DNA from: Candidatus Amulumruptor caecigallinarius
Lineage (GTDB): Bacteria; Bacteroidota; Bacteroidia; Bacteroidales; Muribaculaceae
NCBI GenBank assembly: GCA_023665605.1
Contig: JAMPDP010000001.1
Coordinates: 876,384 to 940,383, forward strand
Length of the DNA: 64,000 nucleotides
Reading direction: 5' to 3'
Shown: one piece after another, positions 6,547 to 14,544 of the stretch
How the letters are laid out: the number at the start of each line of letters is the position of its first letter
Position numbering within the stretch: the stretch's first letter is position 1
Notes under the pieces: model-generated
Seen by the model: the letters and a program-made list of their open reading frames with translations, nothing else
What the model was told of the DNA's origin: nothing
The model's database searches: none
Program-made: the position numbers and the translations under genes

Positions 6547-9312
6547 ATGAGAAGAACTCTACTCTCCATGCTGTGTCTGCTCGCTGTGGGCACATTTGCC
6601 ATGAAGGCGCAGATGTTCACCGTCTCTCCCTCGCCCGTACAGATGTCGAGTGAGAATGTGGTGATCACCTTCGATGATACTCAGGCGCTTGATGCCGGCA
6701 ACTCTCCCTGGACCACCAAGCCCACCGCGCTCTATGCACACATCGGCGTGGGCATGGAGTCTGCCCCCACCGCCTGGTCACACGTGAAGTATGACTGGGG
6801 CAAGAACTACCCCGACAACACCTTCGTGAGCAAGGGCAACGGCAAGTGGGAGCTCACCATAGGCAACATTCGCGAGTACTTCGGCCTTGCAGAGAACGAG
6901 AAGGCCGTGAATATCTGCATCATAGCCCGCAATGCCAGCGGCAACATCCAGACCAAGGATGTGTTCCTACCCATCGCCGAGGAGGGCTACATCTCGACGA
7001 TGACGCATGACGCCACCAGCACCGCTTTTACCAGCGCCACGACGGTGAACTTCACCCTCACCGCCACGCAGGCATCCACGCTGACCATCAAGCTCAACGG
7101 CTCGCAGGTGGCCACGGCAAGCAACTCCACGAAGCTCTCCAAGGCCCTGACATTCTCGGCCCCCGGCTCATACGAAGTGGAAGGCATAGCCAGCAACGGC
7201 ACCGAGACGCAGAGCAACAAGCTGACGTTCATGTACATCAAGCAGTCGCCCGCCGCTACTTACCCCGGCGGTGTGCCCAAGATGGGTCCCGTGGCTCAGG
7301 CCAACGGCGACGTGATATTCTGCCTCGCGGCTCCGAGCAAGAGCAGCGTGGTACTCGTGCCCTCATGGGATGACTATCAGGTGCTCGACAAGAACATCAT
7401 GTCATACCAGGACTACAACGGCTACCGCTATTTCTGGACCAAGGTGAGCGGCCTCGACCCCAACAAGCGCTACCCCTACTACTTCATCGTTGACGGCAAC
7501 ATCAAGGTTGGCGACCCCTATGCCAAGCTGGTGCTCGACCCCTACTCTGACAAGTGGATCGAAAAGGACTGCGGAGCTATCTTCACAGACCGCCCCGCCT
7601 ACCCCTCAGACAAGGTTGACGAGAGCGAGGGCGTTTGTCTGGCCGTGTACCACGGCAATCAGGACAAGTATGACTGGAAGGTGACGAACTTCGACATCCC
7701 CGACCCCCGCAGCATGGTGATCTACGAGCTCTGCCTGCGCGACTTCACCGGCACTGACTACGCTTCTGACGGCTCATTCGTCAAGGCCATGGAGAAGATT
7801 CCCTACCTTGAGGAGCTCGGCGTGAACGCTGTGGAGCTGATGCCCGTGATGGAGTTCAACGGCAACAGCTCATGGGGCTACAACAATAACTTCTACATGG
7901 CCCCGGACAAGACCTACGGCTCTCCTGACGACATGAAGGCGTTCATTGACCTCTGCCACAGCCGCGGTATCGCCGTGATCCTCGACATCGTGTTCAACCA
8001 GAGCGACGGCCTCGCTCCCTGGTACAAGATGTATCCCGCCGCCACCAACCCCTTCTACAACGCCACCGCTCCTCATGCTTACAGCGTGCTCAACGACTGG
8101 AAGCAGGAGTATCCGCTCGTGCGTCAGCACTGGGAAGATGTCATCAAGTACTGGATGACAGAGTATAAGGTAGACGGCTTCCGCTTTGACCTGGTGAAGG
8201 GTCTTGGTGACTCTGACAGCTACAAGTCAGGCACCGACGTACACAACGCCTCGCGTGTGGCCAACATGAAGCGCCTGAACGACGTAATCAAGAGCGTAAA
8301 CCCCAAGGGTATACACATCAACGAGCTCCTCCTTAACGCCAACTCTGAGGATAATGCCAACTTCGCCAATGGCGGTCAGATGGGCTGGAACAACCAGAAC
8401 TCCAACGCCCGCGACTACGCCTCCGGCTCCAAGACACCCCAGCAGACTATGAAGTGGATCTCATCCGTCAACTGCTCACGCACAGCCAACGCTCTGGTGT
8501 CTTACGCCGAGAGCCATGACGAGGAGCGCATGGGCTACACACAGAAGAGCACCGGCTGGGGCAAGACCGCCAAGCACGCCGACCGCATGAAGCGTCTGGC
8601 CACCGTGGCCCCGATGCTGCTGCTCGTGCCTGACGCTACCCCGATGATATGGCAGTTCGGTGAGCTGGGCGCTGACGAGAGCATCACCGCCAACGGCGAC
8701 CGCGTAAACAGCAAGAAGGTACTCTGGAGCTACATGAACGACGCTGACCGTATGGGCGTGCATGACGCTTACAAGGCTGCCGCTACCCTGCGCACCAACA
8801 ACCCTGAGCTCTTTGAGGATGCTGCAACTTCGTTCACAAGCACTGTGGGCGAGAACACCAACTTCAAGTACATGAAGCTGACCAACGGCACCCGTGAGAT
8901 TATCGCCTTCATCAACCCCAGCACTACCTCAAGCTACACCGTAAGCCTCAACGGCCCGGCCGGCGACCCCAAGAACTACACCATCGTAGCCCACTCTAAG
9001 GGGTGGACACCCTCGCTTGCCAACTGCACTACAAGCCGCGTGAGCATCAGCGGCCTCCCTGCCAACGGCTACATCATCCTTGCCAGCCCGGCTGTGAAGA
9101 CGGAGCCCGCCGCCATCGACAATGTAGCTGCCGACACTGAGGACGCAGCCTTCACCGTAACCGCCGAGGGTGGCAGCATCATCGTCACCGGCGTTTACAA
9201 CAACGTCACTGTGTTTGACACCCTCGGTCGTCAGACCGCCATGAGCGGCCTCACCCCCGGTGTCTACTACGTGAACGTCGACGGCAAGACCACCAAGCTG
9301 CTTGTGAAGTAA
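6547..9312 (+). CDS. secreted GH13 alpha-amylase-family glycoside hydrolase
   Basis: 921 residues. A signal peptide (MRRTLLSMLCLLAVGTFAMKAQ) is followed by two beta-sandwich regions (~25-230) and a CBM48/E-set-like domain (~245-355). The GH13 barrel spans about 385-790. Conserved regions: LGVNAVELMPVMEF, DIVFNQSDG, GFRFDLV (nucleophile Asp near 547), HINELLL (acid/base Glu near 592) and AESHDEER (third Asp near 658). The C-terminal 65 residues resemble a type IX secretion/sorting tail (VFDTLGRQTAMSGLTPGVYYVNV). The multidomain, pullulanase-like layout suggests alpha-glucan or branched-glucan degradation outside the cell. No susCD genes are adjacent, which is unusual for a Bacteroidales glycan enzyme. 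Exact specificity is not readable. Confidence 0.9.
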   Translation: MRRTLLSMLCLLAVGTFAMKAQMFTVSPSPVQMSSENVVITFDDTQALDAGNSPWTTKPTALYAHIGVGMESAPTAWSHVKYDWGKNYPDNTFVSKGNGKWELTIGNIREYFGLAENEKAVNICIIARNASGNIQTKDVFLPIAEEGYISTMTHDATSTAFTSATTVNFTLTATQASTLTIKLNGSQVATASNSTKLSKALTFSAPGSYEVEGIASNGTETQSNKLTFMYIKQSPAATYPGGVPKMGPVAQANGDVIFCLAAPSKSSVVLVPSWDDYQVLDKNIMSYQDYNGYRYFWTKVSGLDPNKRYPYYFIVDGNIKVGDPYAKLVLDPYSDKWIEKDCGAIFTDRPAYPSDKVDESEGVCLAVYHGNQDKYDWKVTNFDIPDPRSMVIYELCLRDFTGTDYASDGSFVKAMEKIPYLEELGVNAVELMPVMEFNGNSSWGYNNNFYMAPDKTYGSPDDMKAFIDLCHSRGIAVILDIVFNQSDGLAPWYKMYPAATNPFYNATAPHAYSVLNDWKQEYPLVRQHWEDVIKYWMTEYKVDGFRFDLVKGLGDSDSYKSGTDVHNASRVANMKRLNDVIKSVNPKGIHINELLLNANSEDNANFANGGQMGWNNQNSNARDYASGSKTPQQTMKWISSVNCSRTANALVSYAESHDEERMGYTQKSTGWGKTAKHADRMKRLATVAPMLLLVPDATPMIWQFGELGADESITANGDRVNSKKVLWSYMNDADRMGVHDAYKAAATLRTNNPELFEDAATSFTSTVGENTNFKYMKLTNGTREIIAFINPSTTSSYTVSLNGPAGDPKNYTIVAHSKGWTPSLANCTTSRVSISGLPANGYIILASPAVKTEPAAIDNVAADTEDAAFTVTAEGGSIIVTGVYNNVTVFDTLGRQTAMSGLTPGVYYVNVDGKTTKLLVK

Positions 9313-9335
9313 GCTGTCACAGGACATCTCATCTG

Positions 9336-9372
9336 AAAGCGCCCCGCAGAAGCTCTGCGAGGCGCTTTTTCT
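9336..9372 (+). terminator. rho-independent terminator after the GH13 gene
   Basis: An AAGCGCC...GGCGCTT stem with an inner CGCAGA/TCTGCG helix is followed by a T run, 24 nt past the stop codon. Confidence 0.85.
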
Positions 9373-9476
9373 TAAGAGGTTTTGCAACATCACAATTACT
9401 TTTGATACATCTTCTCCCTATGACTTCAAATCTCGCCATCCTTTGATTCAGTTGCCCGGCCAAAACACCGGCGGGG

Positions 9477-9507
9477 TTGCGGCTTAGGGCGCGATTTTGT
9501 AACTTCG
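9477..9507 (+). promoter_or_regulatory. probable promoter of the pseudouridine synthase gene
   Basis: TTG at 9477-9479, a 20-nt spacer, then TAACTTCG at 9500-9507, a one-base variant of TAnnTTTG. The ATG is 8 nt further on, so the mRNA would be almost leaderless. Confidence 0.5.
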
Positions 9508-9514
9508 CGGTGTT

Positions 9515-10189
9515 ATGACACCGCTCTACGAAGATAACCACATCATCATCGTCAACAAGGAGCCCGGCGAGATTGTGCAGGGGGACCGCACCGGCGACAA
9601 ACCGCTGTCGGCCATCGTTGGCGAATGGCTCAAGGAGAAGTATGCCAAGCCCGGCAACGTGTTTGTGGGAGTGGTGCACCGCCTTGACCGTCCCGTCAGG
9701 GGCGTGGTGGTGTTAGCCAAGACCTCCAAGGCTCTCGCCCGGATGAACGAGCTGTTTCGTACCGGCGGTGTGCATAAAACATATTGGGCCATAGTGCAGG
9801 GGCGTCCTCCCAAGCCCGAAGACCGGCTTGTGCATCACATCACCACACGTCAGGACGGCAACAAGAGCTATGCCTCCGCCACCCCGAAACCGGGGAGCAA
9901 GGAGGCCGCCCTGAGCTACCGCACGCTTGCCGAAGGCGACCGCTACACGCTGCTGGAAGTGAACCTGGAGACCGGTCGCAAGCACCAGATCCGCGTGCAG
10001 CTGTCGGCCATAGGGTGTCCTGTGAAGGGGGACTTGAAGTATGGCGCCAAGCGGAGCAACCCCGACGGCAGCATCTCGCTGATGGCGCGCAGCGTAGAGT
10101 TCGTGCACCCCGTAAGCGGCAAGCTGATTAAAGTAGAGGCTCCCGTGCCCGATGACCCGCTGTGGCAAGCCCTCGCTCCGGCCGAATAA
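9515..10189 (+). CDS. RluA-family RNA pseudouridine synthase
   Basis: 224 residues, a compact form without an S4 domain. The catalytic motif VHRLDRPVRGVV (D58) corresponds to the family's HRLDxxTSG. LETGRKHQIRVQLSAIGCPVKGDLKYG is the second conserved block. It isomerises uridine in rRNA or tRNA; which site is modified cannot be told. The start is supported by the preceding promoter-like sequence and by homology-style N-terminal LYEDNHIIIVNKEPG. Confidence 0.9.
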   Translation: MTPLYEDNHIIIVNKEPGEIVQGDRTGDKPLSAIVGEWLKEKYAKPGNVFVGVVHRLDRPVRGVVVLAKTSKALARMNELFRTGGVHKTYWAIVQGRPPKPEDRLVHHITTRQDGNKSYASATPKPGSKEAALSYRTLAEGDRYTLLEVNLETGRKHQIRVQLSAIGCPVKGDLKYGAKRSNPDGSISLMARSVEFVHPVSGKLIKVEAPVPDDPLWQALAPAE

Positions 10190-10195
10190 TCGTGA

Positions 10196-10232
10196 ATCAA
10201 CGGATGCACGACCGTGCATCCCTACAATATGA
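10196..10232. repeat. palindromic intergenic repeat (GTAGGGATGCAC family), single copy
   Basis: The sequence from AATCAACGGATGCAC through GTGCATCCCTACAA is an inverted repeat. Its reverse complement matches the arm at 14308-14340 almost base for base, including the flanking AATCAA/TTGATT; only the centre differs. It lies between the pseudouridine synthase gene and fmt. Confidence 0.75.
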
Positions 10233-10283
10233 CGGAATTATTGACTGTCTGCGAAATAACCGCGACACCCCTCGTTTATAATC

Positions 10284-11237
10284 ATGTCAAAGAAGATAGT
10301 GTTTTTCGGCACTCCCGACTTTGCCGTGCCCTCGCTCGATGCCATCGTGAAGGCCGGCTATGACGTAGCTGCCGTTGTCACAGCCACCGACAAGCCCGCC
10401 GGTCGCGGCCACGGCATGCTTCAAAGTGCCGTGAAGAAATATGCCCTGGAGCATGGCATAGATGTGCTTCAGCCTGAGAAACTGCGCGACGAGGCATTCG
10501 TGAACCGTCTGCGTGAGATTGATGCCGACCTCTTCGTGGTTATCGCCTTCCGCATGATGCCCGAGGTGGTATGGGCCATGCCCCGTCTGGGTACGTTCAA
10601 CCTCCACGCCTCACTGCTTCCGCGCTACCGAGGAGCCGCTCCCATCAATTGGGCAGTGATCAACGGCGACAAGGAGACCGGTGTCACCACATTCTTCCTC
10701 TCGCATGAGATAGACACCGGGGCAGTGATAGACCGCGTGGCCATCCCCATCAGCGATGCCGATGATGCGGGCTCCGTGCATGACCGACTGATGGAATTGG
10801 GAGCCACGCTGACAGTCAACACCGTCAATGCCATTTTTGCAGGGACTGCAAAGGCAATACCGCAGTCTGAGATTGCCCCGGGCGAGGTTCCGACACCGGC
10901 ACCAAAGATATTTAAAGAGACGTGCCACGTAGACTGGAATAAGCCTGCCGAATCTATCCACAACTTGGTGCGCGGACTGTCACCCTACCCCGGCGCATGG
11001 TCTACCCTCACGGCCGACAATGTCGCGCCCGCCGACATCAAGATTTTTGCCACTGCCCAGACCGAACTACGCTCAGCCTCTGAGCCGGGTACAGTTCACA
11101 TCTCCGACGGGAAGCTGCTCGTGGACACCGCCGACCGACAGCTCGAAATCCTGCGCCTGCAGGCCCCCGGCAAACGGCGTCTGGAGGCCGCAGACTGGCT
11201 CCGCGGGGTGCGTCTGACCTCACCGCGCTTCAGCTGA
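10284..11237 (+). CDS. fmt: methionyl-tRNA formyltransferase
   Basis: 317 residues, normal length. It formylates initiator Met-tRNA. The N-terminal formyltransferase domain carries IVFFGTPDFAVPSLDAI and the folate/active-site block FNLHASLLPRYRGAAPINWAVINGD (the Asn/His/Asp triad is spread across this region). A C-terminal domain (about 205-310) with VRGLSPYPGAW is the tRNA-contact domain. It is followed after 13 bp by a TrmH-family methyltransferase gene. Confidence 0.95.
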   Translation: MSKKIVFFGTPDFAVPSLDAIVKAGYDVAAVVTATDKPAGRGHGMLQSAVKKYALEHGIDVLQPEKLRDEAFVNRLREIDADLFVVIAFRMMPEVVWAMPRLGTFNLHASLLPRYRGAAPINWAVINGDKETGVTTFFLSHEIDTGAVIDRVAIPISDADDAGSVHDRLMELGATLTVNTVNAIFAGTAKAIPQSEIAPGEVPTPAPKIFKETCHVDWNKPAESIHNLVRGLSPYPGAWSTLTADNVAPADIKIFATAQTELRSASEPGTVHISDGKLLVDTADRQLEILRLQAPGKRRLEAADWLRGVRLTSPRFS

Positions 11238-11250
11238 CAGAGGTCGCGCT

Positions 11251-12051
11251 ATGCAAGCCATTGAGATTACATCGCTCGATGACCCGCGGGTCGCGCCCTT
11301 CGCCCGGCTGACAGAGGCACAGTTGCGCAACCGCCTTGACCCCTCCAACGGCAGATTTATCGCCGAGAGCCCCAAGGTAATTCTCACCGCCCTCAGTGCC
11401 GGATATGAAGCCGAAGCCCTACTCTGCGAGGAGCGACACATCACAGGCGACGCTGCGCCAATCATTTCCGCTTGCCCTGAGATGCCGGTGTACACCGGGT
11501 CACGCGAGCTGCTTGCCGCCATCACCGGCTACACCCTGACGCGCGGCGTACTATGCCTGATGAAACGCCGCCCGCTCCCCTCCGTCGCCATCGCAACCGC
11601 CGGTGCGAGCCGCGTGGTGGTGATAGACGGCGTCACCGACACCACTAATATAGGTGCCATCTTTCGCTCGGCAGCCGCATTGGGGATAGATGCGGTACTG
11701 TTGACATCCACATCATGCGACCCGCTCAACCGCCGCTCCATCCGCGTGTCGATGGGGAGCGTGTTTTTGGTACCTTGGACATGGCTTGACGGGCCCGTGA
11801 GTTCACTCTCCGCCCTCGGTTTCAAGACAGTGGCCATGGCCCTGACAGACCGCTCCGTGAGCATAGACGACCCCCGGCTGAACGCGGAGCCGCGGCTTGC
11901 CATTGTGATGGGCACCGAGGGTGACGGCCTCGCCCGCGAGGTAATCACAGCCTGTGACTATACCGCCCGTATCCCCATGGCTCACGGCGTAGACTCGCTC
12001 AACGTTGCCGCCGCAGCCGCCGTAGCCTTCTGGCAGCTCCGCACCCGCTGA
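11251..12051 (+). CDS. TrmH/SpoU-family RNA 2'-O-methyltransferase
   Basis: 266 residues. An N-terminal RNA-binding domain (about 1-100) precedes the SPOUT knot domain. Motifs: VVVIDGVTDTTNIGAIFRSAAALG (motif 1), MGTEGDGL (motif 2) and IPMAHGVDSLNVAAAAAV (motif 3), which forms the SAM-binding knot. It methylates a ribose 2'-OH in rRNA or tRNA using SAM; the target site is not evident. It is close behind fmt (13 bp), so co-transcription is likely. Confidence 0.92.
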   Translation: MQAIEITSLDDPRVAPFARLTEAQLRNRLDPSNGRFIAESPKVILTALSAGYEAEALLCEERHITGDAAPIISACPEMPVYTGSRELLAAITGYTLTRGVLCLMKRRPLPSVAIATAGASRVVVIDGVTDTTNIGAIFRSAAALGIDAVLLTSTSCDPLNRRSIRVSMGSVFLVPWTWLDGPVSSLSALGFKTVAMALTDRSVSIDDPRLNAEPRLAIVMGTEGDGLAREVITACDYTARIPMAHGVDSLNVAAAAAVAFWQLRTR

Positions 12052-12119
12052 GTGCGCCGCCTCTGGCGGCAAAGCGGGGGGCAACCACAGCCATCTCAGT
12101 AATTGCAGACACATAAACG

Positions 12120-12151
12120 CCAAAACGGCGACATTTCACAATGTCGCCGTT
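12120..12151 (-). terminator. hairpin with T tract, minus-strand terminator
   Basis: A perfect 11-bp stem, AACGGCGACAT/ATGTCGCCGTT, with a 6-nt loop. Read on the minus strand it ends in GTTTTGG, giving a modest U tract. It would end the leftward transcript that starts near 12287, and may also terminate rightward transcription from the methyltransferase gene. Confidence 0.6.
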
Positions 12152-12287
12152 CGAGCGCCGTGCTGTGTTATGCAACGGCAAAGAGTTTTAATCTAAAAAA
12201 CACATCTTTCTTACCAATTCTTATTTCTTGCATTAACCTAAAAAACATCGGTCTGTTGGTTGACCGTTCAGCGGCTTTTTTCCCGCT
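12120..12287 (-). ncRNA. candidate short leftward transcript (unidentified ncRNA or small peptide mRNA)
   Basis: A full promoter (12294-12324) fires leftward and a strong hairpin stands about 165 nt downstream, with no ordinary gene between. The predicted RNA has early stems CAGCGG/CCGCTG and CGGTC/GACCG, the latter followed by ATGTTTTTT, which could be an early terminator. A 21-codon ORF (starts MQEIRIGKKDVFFRLK) is contained at about 12228-12163. Two near-identical TGTTTTTTAG..TTAA segments occur inside. It could be a regulatory RNA or a small-protein mRNA; I do not recognise a known family. Confidence 0.4.
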
Positions 12288-12293
12288 GACGAT

Positions 12294-12324
12294 GCAAAGG
12301 TACGCCTGTCGCAACCCTCGGGCA
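12294..12324 (-). promoter_or_regulatory. leftward promoter of candidate ncRNA
   Basis: On the minus strand, TTG (12322-12324), a 20-nt spacer, then TACCTTTG (12294-12301). The spacing is ideal for Bacteroidales -33/-7. The downstream CATCGT matches the bases after the rightward promoter at 12621. Confidence 0.7.
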
Positions 12325-12597
12325 AGCATATTGAGGGATAATATAAATGAATATAGAGTGGTGAAATCTTTTATACCCTTTGTTACAGGCATTTGACCAT
12401 TCATTTCAAAACAGTAAATATAGATACTTGTTATCTGTCCTTACACCACATCTCATGTGTATGAGCGGTAGACAAAATTCATATCTGCCATATTTCCGTT
12501 TATATTTCACCCCTTTTCACAAGCTATCAAATCCCGTGTTTTCAGACGATTAATACTTATATCAGATTTGAACACGTCATGTGGCCACCTTGCCCTG
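12325..12597. other. AT-rich intergenic DNA between two divergent promoters, nothing recognised
   Basis: About 270 bp clearly richer in A and T than the flanking genes. I see no credible coding frame, tRNA-like fold or repeat in it. It could hold operators for the divergent promoters. Confidence 0.5.
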
Positions 12598-12628
12598 TTG
12601 TGCAGAAGCGTTTGTGGGGCTACCTTTG
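12598..12628 (+). promoter_or_regulatory. rightward promoter of candidate ncRNA
   Basis: TTG at 12598-12600, a 20-nt spacer, then TACCTTTG at 12621-12628. Near-perfect Bacteroidales promoter with no plus-strand coding frame within the next 200 nt. Confidence 0.75.
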
Positions 12629-12633
12629 CATCG

Positions 12634-12835
12634 TGACAATGAAAGATGTCACCCGTAATCCCCCGGGGGTTGACGATATTGAGAAAACAAACATCACTTG
12701 CGAAAGTTGTGGAAATTATTGATTAGCGATATACAGAATTAACACCATAGGGAGTCACGTTTTCTCCCTCCAATGACTCTCATTCACTTTATCAAACAAC
12801 AACGAGGCGCCGATTCGTGAGAACCGGCGTTTTTT
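12634..12835 (+). ncRNA. candidate ~200-nt noncoding RNA with own promoter and terminator
   Basis: The interval between a strong promoter and a textbook terminator holds no ORF of note and could not feed the next gene, which is on the opposite strand. Local stems visible: GTGACA/TGTCAC at the 5' end, a CCCCCGGGGG palindrome near 12660, and a CACTT-GCGA-AAGTTGTG hairpin with a GNRA-like loop near 12690. The ~200-nt size fits several housekeeping RNAs (for example 6S-like), but I could not match a consensus and leave it unnamed. It is the only feature here that explains both control signals. Confidence 0.5.
12808..12835 (+). terminator. rho-independent terminator of the candidate ncRNA
   Basis: CGCCG-a-TTC-gtga-GAA-c-CGGCG followed by six T residues. 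It abuts the stop codon of the convergent acyltransferase gene. Confidence 0.85.
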
Positions 12836-13909
12836 CTATGTAAGTCGTGGCTTCCGCAGACGTTTCACCAAAGGTGCGGATATGCTGTGGGCTAACCAAC
12901 TAAATATAATAACACCTGTCATAGTGAGCAGTATGGCCACTCCGCTCGAAACATCGCTAAATGTATAAACCACCATCTGCATAACGACACCGTGGCTGAG
13001 GTACATCTCATACGATATGCCACCCAGAAAGCGTGTGAAGACATTTGTGATTCGGCGACGGTATGTGGTCAAGAACACCAGGGTGATTATGGAGAGTCCA
13101 AGGGCCTCCTTAAGCAGATACCCTCCTGCAAAACCGCCCTGCTTGAACCGCAGGTAAGCCACACCCAAGGCAACGCAGCATGCTAAAGCAATAGCACTTT
13201 TGAGTCGACGGCGATCCGCAAGCCATCGCTTCACGTGTGTGAAGTTGCGGTAGAGTATCACACCCCATGCCAGTCCCATCATCTCATATGGCCACTTTGA
13301 GATGGCTATGATGTATTTAGAGTCGGCTTTCGAGACCGTCCATAGAACGACAGATGCCAAAGTGACGATAACCACTAATGCAACGTCAAAGAGGCGACGG
13401 CTTATCCATCGGCGACGGTACACCAAAGCAAGGAGATAGAACACAACGCAATACTCCAGTAACGCCACAACATAACCGTAAATGGTGAAGAGGTGGGAGA
13501 GCGGAGGAACCGTTCCCTCGGAGATAAACCGAAAGAGAAAAGCCAGGGCATTGATCACCAAGTTGGGAATTATCAGGGCTGAGAGGCGACCGCGCCAAAA
13601 TGTCCGAAGGTAACGGTCATTGTGGTCAAGACTGTAATTCATGCCAAAGGCCGAGAACATGAAGAAGAAAGTGACGGCTACGTAAGCGAAACTCCCTATC
13701 GCGTCCTGGAGCGGGTTCCCCATCCCGGGGGGGAAATGGACGAAAATCACGATGATAGCACAGATCCCCTTGAGCGTGTTAGTGTATTCCTTGCTAAAGA
13801 AGAAACCGCCTTCAGAAGTATCAATCGTATTGCGCCACAGCAATATGATAATGACGCAGAGAGGCACAAGGGCAGTGAGCCCTATGCTTAAGATTGTTGA
13901 ATGTGGCAT
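12836..13909 (-). CDS. acyltransferase 3 family membrane protein
   Basis: 357 residues with about ten hydrophobic segments. The first conserved block, KEYTNTLKGICAIIVIFVHF with the essential His in VHF, and FMFSAFGMNYSL are typical of the acyltransferase-3/OafA/NodX family, which O-acylates surface sugars using an inner-membrane acyl donor. No SGNH domain is fused at the C-terminus, which ends in a basic tail. It stands alone in a gene-poor region whose base composition looks more AT-rich than its neighbours, so recent transfer is possible. The substrate is unknown. Confidence 0.85.
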   Translation of the reverse strand: MPHSTILSIGLTALVPLCVIIILLWRNTIDTSEGGFFFSKEYTNTLKGICAIIVIFVHFPPGMGNPLQDAIGSFAYVAVTFFFMFSAFGMNYSLDHNDRYLRTFWRGRLSALIIPNLVINALAFLFRFISEGTVPPLSHLFTIYGYVVALLEYCVVFYLLALVYRRRWISRRLFDVALVVIVTLASVVLWTVSKADSKYIIAISKWPYEMMGLAWGVILYRNFTHVKRWLADRRRLKSAIALACCVALGVAYLRFKQGGFAGGYLLKEALGLSIITLVFLTTYRRRITNVFTRFLGGISYEMYLSHGVVMQMVVYTFSDVSSGVAILLTMTGVIIFSWLAHSISAPLVKRLRKPRLT

Positions 13910-13973
13910 CCGATAACGGGTTTATGCGAATGCCACAGTCCGTAGTTATGGTGTTTTCGGCAGGACGGCAAAA

Positions 13974-14040
13974 TGCATGGACGACAGCCCATGATGCAGT
14001 CCTGAGAAAACTGTTACGAACGGCAAGTCACGTCCATGCA
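13974..14040. repeat. 10-bp inverted repeat in the acyltransferase leader
   Basis: TGCATGGACG (13974-13983) and CGTCCATGCA (14031-14040) are exact inverted copies 47 nt apart. They lie between the acyltransferase ATG and its putative promoter, so the leader RNA could form a long-range stem, or the arms could be a protein-binding site. Confidence 0.5.
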
Positions 14041-14179
14041 TTAAGCCGGGACGCTTACAACTTGCTCCAATTATTCGCAACTATGAAATTTCTCAGGTTT
14101 CATCATGTATGGAACAAATAGCAAACGCTATGTGAAAATTTTAAGTGTGGGTCAACCTCCGCTGTCCCTATGTCAGAGG

Positions 14180-14187
14180 CAAAGTTA
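14180..14187 (-). promoter_or_regulatory. -7 element for the acyltransferase gene, long leader
   Basis: On the minus strand, TAACTTTG. It is the nearest TAnnTTTG match upstream of 13909 and implies a leader of about 265 nt, unusual for this window. Between it and the gene I see no convincing coding frame. No well-spaced -33 box was found. Confidence 0.45.
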
Positions 14188-14281
14188 CTACAATTTTTAC
14201 ATTCAATGGTTAACTATGTAACTACCCAGCAGGGCAACCGCATCAAAATGAGGAAATAGAGTGCTGAAATCACAAGACGGT

Positions 14282-14400
14282 GTTGCAAAACCGGCAATTT
14301 CCGTCAATTTGTAGGGATGCACCGTGGTGCATCCGTTGATTTACAGATTGTTGCACCGGATGCACCACGGTGCATCCCTACAAGCCGATGGTTTTGCAAC
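14282..14400. repeat. 120-bp nested palindrome with two opposed GTAGGGATGCAC repeats
   Basis: Outer arms GTTGCAAAACC (14282-14292) and GGTTTTGCAAC (14390-14400) are exact inverted copies. Inside lie TTGTAGGGATGCACCGTGG and onward (14309-14336), and its inverted copy ending GTGCATCCCTACAA (14357-14384). Each inner arm is itself palindromic (GATGCACC-GTGGTGCATC). The whole could fold into one long stem or a cruciform. It has no coding capacity, so it may be a miniature non-autonomous mobile element or a REP-like element; unproven. Confidence 0.7.
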
Positions 14401-14493
14401 AAGCTCGAAGAGCCGCGTTGCTGCATTGACAAGTTATTTTATAGTCACGGCTTGAGGCGGTTGCAAGAGGTGTTTTTGCGCGAGAGGATGCGG

Positions 14494-14517
14494 TTTGCGA
14501 CTTTTTCGCTATATTTG
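14494..14517 (+). promoter_or_regulatory. promoter of dut operon
   Basis: TTTG at 14494-14497, exactly 12 nt, then TATATTTG at 14510-14517, 27 nt before the dut ATG. Confidence 0.6.
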
Positions 14518-14544
14518 GTGTTTATAATAGAGTGAGTAACTAAG

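Noticed and set aside
13894..14121. 75-codon frame in the acyltransferase upstream region
   Set aside because: It starts inside the acyltransferase gene, has no promoter or family signature, and overlaps the leader inverted repeats.
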